DNA of 64,000 nucleotides, taken from contig JBNKTC010000005.1 of the NCBI GenBank assembly GCA_050297855.1, forward strand, positions 42,521 to 106,520, written 5' to 3'. The notes below the pieces were generated by a model, which saw only the letters and a list, made by a program, of their open reading frames with translations, did no database searches and had not been told where the DNA came from. The stretch's first letter is position 1, and each line of letters begins with the position of its first letter. Both the position numbers and the translations under genes were made by a program. The stretch is from SZUA-545 sp050297855. Lineage in GTDB: Bacteria; Campylobacterota; Campylobacteria; Campylobacterales; SZUA-545. Shown here one piece after another: positions 17,940-25,593 of this stretch.

Positions 17940-18723
17940 GTGCTTCCTTTTTTGATTTTTTTAAAAATTTGTGCAACTGGTCATACTCTTTTTTATCGAG
18001 ATACCGTACTTTCCCATCCGGAAGGGCGTTTAGTTCGATCCAGCCGTAAGCAACACGCTTAAGATCGAGGACATTCCGCTCAAAAAAGCCGAAAAAGCGC
18101 CGTATTTCGCGGTTTTGACCCTCACTAATGGTAACCCTTAGCCTGGAGTAGTTTTTGCTGTTTTTGATGATTTTAAAGTCATTAAACGCGGCAAAATGCA
18201 TCGACTTGATCTTGCTGTGGGCATGGGCACCCTTGGAGGCGTCATCGGCATAAAATCCCTCTTTCATTGCCGTGATCATCTCTTCGGTTACCGGTCCGTC
18301 GATTTTAATATTGTACACTCTCTCCAGGGAACTTTTCATTAAAGCGTCTGCTACCCTGGCCGCATCGGTCATGACCAGGACCCCTTCGCTGGCAAAGTCA
18401 AGCCGTCCCACCGGCAGGAAGTGCGCGTATTTTTTAGGAAGGGAGTCGTAGATCGTTTTTCTGCCCTGGGGGTCTTTTTTTGTGACCAGTTCGCCCTTGG
18501 GCTTGGAGTAGACGATGACGGTAAACTCGTTGCTGGGTTCCTTTAGATAACGGCCGTTATAAAACAGCTTATCGTCGGGGCCTACCTGCCTGGCAGGATT
18601 GGTCTCGGTATGCCGCCCTACTTTGACTTTGCCTTCCTGGATCGCTTTGTCCGCCTCACGGCGGGAGAGTTTTGTCCGTTCGGCAATCGCTTTGTTCAGA
18701 CGGGTGGTTGCCTCTTTTTTCAT
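17917..18723 (-). CDS. Pseudouridine synthase of the RsuA/RluB/RluE/RluF family
   Basis: Converts a specific uridine in ribosomal RNA to pseudouridine. The 268-residue protein begins with an S4 RNA-binding domain (RLNKAIAERTKLSRREADKA, about 8-60) and continues with the catalytic domain holding the nucleophilic Asp in PVGRLDFASEGVLVMT. Further family segments include VYNIKIDGPVTEEM and ISEGQNREIRRFF. RluB is the commonest assignment for a Campylobacterota member, but RsuA or another target cannot be excluded. Overlaps the upstream kdsD start region by four bases (ATGA). Confidence 0.9.
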   Translation of the reverse strand: MKKEATTRLNKAIAERTKLSRREADKAIQEGKVKVGRHTETNPARQVGPDDKLFYNGRYLKEPSNEFTVIVYSKPKGELVTKKDPQGRKTIYDSLPKKYAHFLPVGRLDFASEGVLVMTDAARVADALMKSSLERVYNIKIDGPVTEEMITAMKEGFYADDASKGAHAHSKIKSMHFAAFNDFKIIKNSKNYSRLRVTISEGQNREIRRFFGFFERNVLDLKRVAYGWIELNALPDGKVRYLDKKEYDQLHKFLKKSKKEARDAETDL

Positions 18724-19679
18724 GAAATCCCCGCTTCGACCAGTGTGTGGATATGCAGGACCCCTTTGAGGTTTCCTTCCGTGTCCGTAAGGATCAGCAG
18801 CTGGATCTTGCTCTCTTCTATGCTTTTGAGTGCATCGCTGGCAAGGAGGCCGTCGGCAATTTCGCTTTTCGGGTTTTTGGTCGCATAGGCAAAGGCCGGT
18901 TTTTCGAGACTGAAATCACTGTCCATCAAAGACCGGCGCAGATCGCCGTCGCTTAGCAGAGCCGTGACCTTTTTCCCATCCATGAGAAGGACGGTTCCCA
19001 GTTTCCCGTCTGTCATAACAGATATAGCATCCTTGATCGTAGCCCCCCTGTCGAGAGTGGGAAGATTTTCCGTGCGAGCCAGGTCCATCGCCTTGACGAA
19101 GAGCCGTTTTCCAAGGCTTCCCCCGGGATGGAACGAGGCAAAATCCTCTTTTTTAAACCCGCGCTTCTGCATCAGGCTGACGGCGAGGGCGTCACCCAAT
19201 GCCATCGTCAGGGTCGTGGAGCTAGTGGGGGCGATGCCCAGCGGACACGCCTCTTTTGAGATGGCGATGTCGATCGTGTGATCGGAATGACGCGCCAGGG
19301 TCGAGTTGCTTCGGGCCGTCATACCGATTATGGTGATCCCGAAACGTTGGATGTGCGGTAGGATGGAGGTCAGCTCTTCGGATTCCCCTGAGTTACTGAT
19401 TGCCAGTACGATGTCCCCTTTGGATATCATCCCCAGGTCGCCGTGCATCGCTTCGGTGGGGTGGATAAAGAAACTGGGCGTCCCGGTACTGGCCAGCGTT
19501 GCCGCCATCTTGCTTCCCACGAGGCCGGACTTGCCGACTCCCATGATTACCAGCTTCCCTTCGGCTTCAGAAACGAGCTCGATAATGTTGTTCCAGGTGG
19601 GATCGATCCGTTCTGCTGCCTGCTGCAGTTCTGCCGCTTCGGTCTGCAGAACCTCTTTTGCCGTATGAATGAAGTCCAT
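18720..19679 (-). CDS. kdsD: Arabinose-5-phosphate isomerase (KpsF/GutQ/KdsD family)
   Basis: Interconverts ribulose 5-phosphate and arabinose 5-phosphate, the first step towards KDO for lipopolysaccharide. The 319-residue protein has an N-terminal SIS sugar-isomerase domain (VIMGVGKSGLVGSKMAAT, FFIHPTEAMHGDLGM, AISNSGESEELTSI) and two C-terminal CBS repeats starting near residue 200 with LPTLDRGATIKDAISVM. Length and architecture match KdsD. It follows rnj by 5 bases and overlaps the pseudouridine synthase by 4. Outer-membrane biosynthesis is the most likely role. Confidence 0.94.
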   Translation of the reverse strand: MDFIHTAKEVLQTEAAELQQAAERIDPTWNNIIELVSEAEGKLVIMGVGKSGLVGSKMAATLASTGTPSFFIHPTEAMHGDLGMISKGDIVLAISNSGESEELTSILPHIQRFGITIIGMTARSNSTLARHSDHTIDIAISKEACPLGIAPTSSTTLTMALGDALAVSLMQKRGFKKEDFASFHPGGSLGKRLFVKAMDLARTENLPTLDRGATIKDAISVMTDGKLGTVLLMDGKKVTALLSDGDLRRSLMDSDFSLEKPAFAYATKNPKSEIADGLLASDALKSIEESKIQLLILTDTEGNLKGVLHIHTLVEAGIS

Positions 19680-19684
19680 TGTGC

Positions 19685-21730
19685 CTACTGTACGAAGATA
19701 TTCGGTACGATGATGGGGTACCGTTTGATCTTTCTGAAGATATGTTTTTTAAGCACCTGTCGCAGGCTGTTCTCCAGGGTACGCGTATTCTGCAGGTCGT
19801 GCGGTTTGCAGTTGGTGACGAACTTGAGCAGGATCTCTTCGAGCTCTTCTGCCAGCTCCTTCTCCTTGCGTACGTTGACAAGACCGTAGCTGGTGACGAC
19901 CGGTTTGCCCAGAAGCTTGTGCTCCTGCTCGGAGATCTGGACGACCAGCATGATGATCCCGTCATTGGCAAGGGACTGTCGGTCGTGTACGATCGAATTG
20001 TCGATTGTCTTATTCATCTGGTTATCGATAAATGTTTTACCGGTGCGGACGGTCTTGACCTTTTTCATGTGTCGTGAAGAGATATCGACCGTGTCCCCGT
20101 CATCGATCAGTAAGGTATTATGCTCGGCCACACCGCACTCGATCGCTGTACGGAGATGCTTGGATCTATGCTGATACTCCCCATGTATAGGAAGGAAATA
20201 TTTGGGTTTGGTCAGGCGCAGCATATACCTCTGTTCTTCCTGCCCGGCGTGGCCGGAGACGTGGATTTCGCTGAACTCGTAGTGGGCGACACGGGCACCG
20301 GTACGTTCGAGTTGGTTGATGACCGCTGAGACGGAAGGTTCGTTACCCGGGATCGCCTTGGAGGAGAGGATAACGGTATCGCTCGGTTTCATCTTGATGT
20401 GACGGTGTTCTCCGATGGACATTCTAAAGAGTGCGGACATCGGTTCGCCCTGGGAACCGGTCGTGACGATGAGTACTTCATGATCCGGGTACTTGGAGAC
20501 CTCGTGGGGTTCGATGAAGTTCTTATAATCGATATTGATATAGTCCAGGTCCATGGCGATCTGGAGGTTCTTCTCCATGGAGCGCCCGATGACACAGACC
20601 TTACGGCCGTATTTGATCCCGTATTCGATCGCCTGGTAGACCCGGTGGATGTTGGAGCTGAACGTCGACATGATCACCCGTCCCTTCACATCCCGGTATA
20701 GCTTGTCAAACGTACCGCCGACGATGGATTCGCTTTTGGTTGAACCCGGGTTGTGGGAGTTTGTACTGTCGCTGAAGAGGCAGAGGACACCTTTATCTCC
20801 ATAATAGGCCAGACGCCCGTAATCGGTTACATAGCCGTCGATCGGTGTATTATCCAGTTTAAAGTCACCTGTATGGATCAGGGTCCCTGCTTCACAGGTA
20901 ATGGCAAGGGCTGACGAGTCGATAATGGAGTGTGTCACGTGAATCCACTCCACTTCGAAATCGCCGATCTGGATCGGTTTGCGCTTCTCTACGTAGCGGA
21001 AGAAGCTCTTGTGTTTGCTGATCTTGTGTTCGTCAAATTTACTGGCGATCATACCCAGGGGAAGTGGGGTGCCGTAGACAGGGAACTGGAACTCTTTAAA
21101 GAGGTATGGCATCGCCCCGATGTGGTCTTCGTGGGCGTGGGTAATCACGATCCCGTGGATCTTGTGTTTGATCTGGCGGATATAGCTGAAATCCGGTACC
21201 AGGATATCGACCCCGTGCATTGATTCGTCCGGGAAGCTCATACCCACGTCGATGATAATGGCACTCTCTTCCGTTTCGACAACGGCGATATTCCCACCGA
21301 TCTGTCCCAGGCCGCCCAGCGGCGTGATCTTAACACTGGCATTTGGATTTCCCAGGTTGAGGTGCGGATGGAGTCGGCGGTCATGGGAACGTTGGTTTGC
21401 CGTGATGGCATCTTTAATATTCAGATAGGTGCCCGATGCGTTCTCTTTAAAGTTTTTGTTATTGAACGGAGTGCCGCTTGTCTTGCTCGGTTGAAAGCCA
21501 CGTTTGGGCCCGCGATTTCTATTCCGGCTTTTGTTTTCGCCGCCTTCGCTCTTCTTTTCACCGTTTTCGTTCCGATTTTTGTCATCGCTTGGCTTGTTGC
21601 GCCGGGGTGAACGGGGGCGTCGCGGTCTGCGTTCACCCTGCCCTTCTCTGCTCTCAGAGCTTTTGCGTTGTGAACGGTTGTTTCGGCTGTTCTGTTTCGG
21701 TTCGTTTGTGTTGTTGGAGTTTTCTTCCAT
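19685..21730 (-). CDS. rnj: Ribonuclease J
   Basis: Metallo-beta-lactamase/beta-CASP ribonuclease with endo- and 5'-to-3' exonuclease activity, central to mRNA decay where RNase E is absent. The 681-residue protein carries the metal-binding motif HAHEDH at 198-203, then a beta-CASP domain (STFSSNIHRVYQAI) and LPIHGEYQHRSKHLRTA. Residues 1-135 are an Arg/Lys/Asn-rich, probably disordered extension (RRPRRPRSPRRNK), as known for Helicobacter pylori RNase J, where it supports RNA binding. It sits 15 bases after rsmA and 5 before kdsD. A weak 13-of-16 parS-like sequence lies inside at 20931-20946. Confidence 0.96.
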   Translation of the reverse strand: MEENSNNTNEPKQNSRNNRSQRKSSESREGQGERRPRRPRSPRRNKPSDDKNRNENGEKKSEGGENKSRNRNRGPKRGFQPSKTSGTPFNNKNFKENASGTYLNIKDAITANQRSHDRRLHPHLNLGNPNASVKITPLGGLGQIGGNIAVVETEESAIIIDVGMSFPDESMHGVDILVPDFSYIRQIKHKIHGIVITHAHEDHIGAMPYLFKEFQFPVYGTPLPLGMIASKFDEHKISKHKSFFRYVEKRKPIQIGDFEVEWIHVTHSIIDSSALAITCEAGTLIHTGDFKLDNTPIDGYVTDYGRLAYYGDKGVLCLFSDSTNSHNPGSTKSESIVGGTFDKLYRDVKGRVIMSTFSSNIHRVYQAIEYGIKYGRKVCVIGRSMEKNLQIAMDLDYINIDYKNFIEPHEVSKYPDHEVLIVTTGSQGEPMSALFRMSIGEHRHIKMKPSDTVILSSKAIPGNEPSVSAVINQLERTGARVAHYEFSEIHVSGHAGQEEQRYMLRLTKPKYFLPIHGEYQHRSKHLRTAIECGVAEHNTLLIDDGDTVDISSRHMKKVKTVRTGKTFIDNQMNKTIDNSIVHDRQSLANDGIIMLVVQISEQEHKLLGKPVVTSYGLVNVRKEKELAEELEEILLKFVTNCKPHDLQNTRTLENSLRQVLKKHIFRKIKRYPIIVPNIFVQ

Positions 21731-21745
21731 AGTCGTTAAATCCTT

Positions 21746-22516
21746 TTAACCCATAATTTTTGAGAAAAGGTGGTAGAAAAGTTCAGCTTCCACTTCGTGA
21801 GGACGGATCGTTTCGGGGAGGTCCAGTTGGGCAAAGAGTCGTGAGAGCTTCTCTTTGTCAAAATGGGGGGATAAATTCTTTAAGAGTCTCTTTCGCGGTT
21901 GGGCAAAAGCAAGCTTCAAAAATGAGGCGAACTTTGGGTCGTACTCATTGTCGTTCTTGCGAATCTCAAACACGGCGGAGGTGACTTTTGGCTGGGGCGT
22001 AAACGCCTCCTTCGGTACATCGAAGAGGTAGTTTGCCTCTCCCACCATACTGGCGAGTATGGCGAGGGAGGTGTACTCTTTCGTTCCCGGAGCAGCAGTG
22101 AACTTCTGAGCGACCTCTTTTTGAACCATGACCAAAATATTCTTGCAGTTACGGTCTTGCAGGGCGTCGAGGATGATAGCCGTTGCAATGTAATAAGGGA
22201 GGTTGGCGATCATGTCGTAAGGACGGTCGATAAAATCTCCGCGTCTGCGGAGCTCCATGACGTCCTCATTAATGATGGTGAACCGACCCTCGCGTAACGC
22301 TCTGTCGAATTTAACCCTGAGTCCCTGATACAATCGATCATCGATCTCAATGGCAACCACTTCTTTTTTAAGAAGCAACTTTTCTGTTAAATCACCTAAT
22401 CCAGGCCCGATCTCGACAACGATATTCTCGCTATGGGGCATCGATTCGATGATTTTCTCTTTATAGAAAACATCTTTCAAAAAATTCTGTCCAAACTGTT
22501 TTTTGGCTTTGATCAC
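21746..22516 (-). CDS. rsmA: 16S rRNA dimethyladenosine transferase RsmA (KsgA)
   Basis: Dimethylates two adjacent adenosines near the 3' end of 16S rRNA late in small-subunit assembly. The 256-residue protein starts KAKKQFGQNFLKD, has the SAM-binding VVEIGPGLGDLTEKLL and the adenine-methyltransferase motif NLPYYIATAI, and a helical C-terminal domain with PQPKVTSAVFEI and FAQPRKRLLKNL. It is the first gene of the minus-strand operon that continues with rnj. Its upstream region is shared with the divergent hisF promoter. Confidence 0.96.
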   Translation of the reverse strand: MIKAKKQFGQNFLKDVFYKEKIIESMPHSENIVVEIGPGLGDLTEKLLLKKEVVAIEIDDRLYQGLRVKFDRALREGRFTIINEDVMELRRRGDFIDRPYDMIANLPYYIATAIILDALQDRNCKNILVMVQKEVAQKFTAAPGTKEYTSLAILASMVGEANYLFDVPKEAFTPQPKVTSAVFEIRKNDNEYDPKFASFLKLAFAQPRKRLLKNLSPHFDKEKLSRLFAQLDLPETIRPHEVEAELFYHLFSKIMG

Positions 22517-22618
22517 GGAACGTTTCCTTAAAAGATATTGATATTATCACAGGCGACCTTAGAAAAACTTATTTTTTTAAATATATGCGCTATCTGTTTG
22601 GTCTAAAAAATACTAAAG

Positions 22619-22627
22619 TGATATAAT
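22619..22627 (+). promoter_or_regulatory. Extended -10 promoter for hisF operon
   Basis: TGA followed by a perfect TATAAT lies about 118 bases before the hisF ATG, in the AT-rich gap between divergent rsmA and hisF. No convincing -35 box is seen. The distance implies a leader of roughly 110 bases. Confidence 0.6.
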
Positions 22628-22657
22628 ACACCAAAATAGAGATATTTAACAGCTAGT

Positions 22658-22677
22658 GTGAAAAAGCCTCTTTTCAC
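22658..22677 (+). other. Hairpin in the hisF leader
   Basis: GTGAAAA and TTTTCAC form a perfect 7-bp stem around a 6-base loop, extended by two possible G-U pairs. It lies downstream of the predicted hisF promoter and 67 bases before the start codon. The hairpin is not followed by a T run, so it is not a simple terminator. It also contains a CACGTG core at its right edge. Confidence 0.45.
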
Positions 22678-22744
22678 GTGATTGAAGGTGTCGGCCTAAG
22701 CCATAATAAATATATGAAAAAGAGAATCAAAAGGTTATAGATAA

Positions 22745-23506
22745 ATGAAAAGTCATTTGACAAAACGGATCATTCCCTGCCTGGACATTAAAGACGGAAG
22801 AGTCGTCAAAGGGGTGAATTTTGTCGGCCTACAGGACGCGGGTGATCCCGTCGAGGTGGCGGCACGCTACAATAATGAAGGAGCGGATGAGATTACCTTC
22901 TTGGATATCACCGCATCCCATGAGAAACGTGATACGATCGTCGATGTTTTGGCCCGTGTGGCAAAAGAGGTCTTTATTCCCCTGACTGTCGGTGGGGGGA
23001 TCCGGACCCTTGATGATATCTACCGGCTGCTCAATGTCGGATGCGACAAAGTGAGTATCAACTCCCACGCGATCAAAAACCCGGAGTTTATTAATGAAGC
23101 CTCCAAGCGTTTCGGGACCTCTACGATGGTCGTAGCCATCGATGTAAAAAGAACAGGAGAAAGCTGGAACGTCTATATCAACGGCGGACGGGTCGATACG
23201 GGGATCGATGCGATAGCATGGGCCAGGGAGGTTGCCGATCGCGGTGCCGGTGAGATCCTGCTGACATCGATGGATGCCGACGGGACAAAAAACGGGTATG
23301 ACCTGGAGGTGACCTCCAAGATCAGCGATCTGGTCAATATCCCCGTGATCGCAAGTGGGGGTGCCGGGACGATGGCCCATATCGAAGAGGCATTTACCCA
23401 TGGTGCCGATGCGGCGCTCGCGGCTTCAATCTTCCATTTCCAGGAGATCAAGATCATGGATCTTAAACACTACCTGGATCAAAAAAATATCGAGGTGCGA
23501 TTATGA
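22745..23506 (+). CDS. hisF: Imidazole glycerol phosphate synthase cyclase subunit HisF
   Basis: With the glutaminase HisH it converts PRFAR to imidazole glycerol phosphate and AICAR in histidine biosynthesis. The 253-residue TIM barrel has the general acid/base D14 in PCLDIKDGRVVKGVNF, the second catalytic Asp in VVAIDVKRTGE, and phosphate-binding loops LTVGGGIRTLDD and VIASGGAGTM. Length is standard. It is not next to other his genes here. Its TGA overlaps the ATG of the next gene (ATGA). Confidence 0.97.
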   Translation: MKSHLTKRIIPCLDIKDGRVVKGVNFVGLQDAGDPVEVAARYNNEGADEITFLDITASHEKRDTIVDVLARVAKEVFIPLTVGGGIRTLDDIYRLLNVGCDKVSINSHAIKNPEFINEASKRFGTSTMVVAIDVKRTGESWNVYINGGRVDTGIDAIAWAREVADRGAGEILLTSMDADGTKNGYDLEVTSKISDLVNIPVIASGGAGTMAHIEEAFTHGADAALAASIFHFQEIKIMDLKHYLDQKNIEVRL

Positions 23507-24045
23507 TAGTCTGTGCAGGAAAAAGTGAATCTTTCGAATACGCCTATCCCATAGGGATTGGGATGGTCGAGTCGGCTATGAACCTTACCCAACTCTGTCT
23601 TTTGGATAAGCCGAGTTATCTTCTTTTTGTCGGCAGTGCCGGCAGTTACGGGAAGTTTGATCTTTTCGATATCGTTCAGTCCAACGGGGCGGCAAACGTT
23701 GAACTCTCCTTCCTTCAGAACAAATCCTATGCACCGATCGATAATGTGATCGTCTCACAGTTCGAAGGTGTTTCACATGAAACAATTGTCAATACCAGCA
23801 ACTATATCACGACTGATTTTGAGCTGGCGCAAGAGTTTGGAAAACATAAGATCGGGATTGAAAATATGGAGTTCTTTTCAGTACTGCGTGTAGCACAGGA
23901 GTTTAATATTCCCGCTGCAGGTATCTTTGTTGTTACCAATATGTGCGATCAAAATGCTCATGAAGATTTTGTCAAAAACCATAAAGAGGCGATCGAAAAA
24001 CTCGATGCCTATTTACGTGCTCACATCGTAAAGAAGAAAAATTGA
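23503..24045 (+). CDS. Short nucleoside phosphorylase/nucleosidase-fold protein
   Basis: A 180-residue member of the phosphorylase superfamily that includes MTA/SAH nucleosidase and futalosine hydrolase. Visible parts are LLFVGSAGSYGKFDLFDIV (the ribose/phosphate-loop strand) and GIENMEFFSVLRVAQEFNIPAAGIFVVTNMCD, equivalent to the nucleoside-binding Met-Glu segment and the catalytic Asp. It is shorter than the usual 230 residues because the N-terminal strand region is reduced. It lies between hisF and rlmN with 4-base overlaps on both sides. A futalosine-type role in menaquinone synthesis or a purine salvage role are possible; I cannot choose. Confidence 0.82.
   Translation: MIVCAGKSESFEYAYPIGIGMVESAMNLTQLCLLDKPSYLLFVGSAGSYGKFDLFDIVQSNGAANVELSFLQNKSYAPIDNVIVSQFEGVSHETIVNTSNYITTDFELAQEFGKHKIGIENMEFFSVLRVAQEFNIPAAGIFVVTNMCDQNAHEDFVKNHKEAIEKLDAYLRAHIVKKKN
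23769..23784. other. parS-like site (15 of 16 positions), inside the nucleosidase-fold gene
   Basis: TGTTTCACATGAAACA differs from the parS consensus TGTTTCACGTGAAACA only by A for G at position 9. Both outer half-sites are perfect. Lies 1.3 kb from the perfect site at 25111. Confidence 0.6.
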
Positions 24046-25106
24046 AGCCGTCGATTCTTGATTTCACAAAAGAGGAGTTAGCCGGAAAGATGGATAAGGC
24101 CTTCCGTGCCAAGCAGATTTTTCAGGCCGTTTATCATGGTTTTGCCGAGGATTTTTCCGATATAACGACACTCTCAAAAAATCTTCGTCAGGAACTGGAC
24201 AATACCTATCGTATCGTCCCGGCAAAGATCGTTCGTAAAGAGGTCAGCCGTGACGGAAGTGAGAAGTATCTTTTTGAACTGGAAGACGGTCATACGGTCG
24301 AGGCGGTCCTCCTTCTAATGAAAGAGGAGGAGATGGATGACGAAGGAAAAACAAAACGCCAGGCGCAATATACAGTCTGTATCTCATCGCAGGTCGGATG
24401 TAAAGTCGGGTGTAGTTTCTGCCTGACGGCCAAGGGAGGTTTTGTAAGAAATCTCACTCCCGGAGAGATCGTTGCCCAACTTCTTTTGATAAAAAAAGAT
24501 CACGGCTTTCCTCCCGAAAAAAGATTGAATATCGTCTATATGGGGATGGGTGAGCCGCTGGACAACCTGGAGAATGTTGCTAAAGCGATCACGATTTTTT
24601 CCGATGAAGACGGACTGGCGATTGCACCTCGTCGGCAGACGATCTCCACGTCGGGCATCTCGTCCAAGATAAAAAAACTGGGAGAGCTTGACCTGGATAT
24701 CCAGCTTGCCATTTCTCTTCACGCGGTCGATAACGATCTGCGGGAAGAGTTGATCCCGATGAACAAAGCTTTTCCTATTGAAAGTATTATTGAAGCAGTA
24801 AAGAATTTTCCGATGCGGAACCGACGCAGAATTCTTTTTGAATACCTGGTGATCAAGGATGTAAATGATGATGTGAAATCGGCAAAAAAACTGATCAAAC
24901 TCCTCTCCGGGATCAAGGCAAAGGTAAACCTCATTTACTTCAACCCTTTCGAGGGAACTTCATACCAACGACCGACAGAAAAGAAGATGGTCGAGTTCCA
25001 GGAGTACCTTATCAAGCACGGTGTACTTGCCACCATCCGTCAGTCAAAGGGACTTGATATCTCTGCTGCATGCGGTCAGCTCCGTGAAAATGAAACCAAT
25101 CGATAA
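24042..25106 (+). CDS. rlmN: 23S rRNA and tRNA adenine-C2 methyltransferase RlmN
   Basis: Radical SAM enzyme that methylates C2 of A2503 in 23S rRNA and A37 in some tRNAs. The 354-residue protein has the iron-sulphur motif C120-x3-C124-x2-C127 (CKVGCSFC), the family segment YMGMGEPLDNLENV, the radical-SAM substrate region ISTSGISSKI and AISLHAVDNDLREELIPMN, and a catalytic Cys near the C-terminus in AACGQL. The start is TTG, overlapping the previous stop by 4 bases, which fits translational coupling. Length is typical. Confidence 0.96.
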   Translation: MKPSILDFTKEELAGKMDKAFRAKQIFQAVYHGFAEDFSDITTLSKNLRQELDNTYRIVPAKIVRKEVSRDGSEKYLFELEDGHTVEAVLLLMKEEEMDDEGKTKRQAQYTVCISSQVGCKVGCSFCLTAKGGFVRNLTPGEIVAQLLLIKKDHGFPPEKRLNIVYMGMGEPLDNLENVAKAITIFSDEDGLAIAPRRQTISTSGISSKIKKLGELDLDIQLAISLHAVDNDLREELIPMNKAFPIESIIEAVKNFPMRNRRRILFEYLVIKDVNDDVKSAKKLIKLLSGIKAKVNLIYFNPFEGTSYQRPTEKKMVEFQEYLIKHGVLATIRQSKGLDISAACGQLRENETNR

Positions 25107-25110
25107 GCAC

Positions 25111-25126
25111 TGTTCCACGTGAAACA
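25111..25126. other. Perfect parS centromere-like site
   Basis: TGTTCCACGTGAAACA matches all 16 positions of the Bacillus subtilis-type parS, consensus TGTTNCACGTGAAACA. It is intergenic, 5 bases after the rlmN stop. ParB (Spo0J) loads at such sites and spreads to segregate the chromosome; they usually cluster near the replication origin. No parA or parB gene is in the window. A 16-bp match is very unlikely by chance. Confidence 0.85.
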
Positions 25127-25593
25127 TGAGCCGCGTAAGTCAAGGTGAACTGCTTTACCTTGAAAGCGGCGATACAATTCCGCTGCAAAGAGAGGACAAA
25201 CCGTAGGTGGATGCAAGGGAACGGGAGAGTCTTCAAAAGCAATCATTAAAACAGAAATAAAACAACTTCATGCGGCCAGCTACAATGGAATTCCTCGGGA
25301 AGAAATACGAGCACGAAAAGACCCTGTTCCGGCATCTACCAAAACAGAAAAGCACTCGCTTCATATCTCTAGAAATAGAATAAAAAATCCGTAGTAAAAG
25401 CAAAAAACACTTCACGCACTGAGCATAGATAAAAAACCACTCTGCGCTTTGACAAAAAATCAGAAGCAGTACAAGCAGCTAAAAAGAGAATTGAAATGGT
25501 CAAAATTTTTGCAGTTGCGGAAAATGCTTTTGTTAACAGTCGAAAATGGAGAGCTATATGTGCAAGAGTATTAATAAAAATTGTGGAGGATCC
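25127..25593 (+). other. Intergenic stretch with interrupted reading frame and two hairpins
   Basis: This 467-base stretch holds no intact gene I can support. It is richer in A and T than its neighbours. One forward frame reads from 25164 to 25576 with only a tandem TAG-TAA at 25392-25397, and ends in coding-like sequence (KKPLCALTKNQKQYKQL, then LTVENGELYVQEY) with a double stop. It lacks a usable start. Near the beginning are two short hairpins, CAAGGT/ACCTTG (about 25140-25161) and AGCGG/CCGCT (about 25165-25185). It may be a decayed gene or a structured non-coding RNA; neither is proven. Confidence 0.4.

Noticed and set aside
20931..20946. TGTGTCACGTGAATCC as a fourth parS site
   Set aside because: Only 13 of 16 positions match and the right arm is broken, so not listed as a separate feature.
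22671..22686. CACGTG in the hisF leader as a parS site
   Set aside because: Only the core and part of the left arm match (11 of 16); it is better explained by the hairpin.
25233..25415. Minus-strand small open frame in the parS gap
   Set aside because: Phe/Cys-rich translation with no ribosome-binding site; looks like a chance frame in AT-rich DNA.
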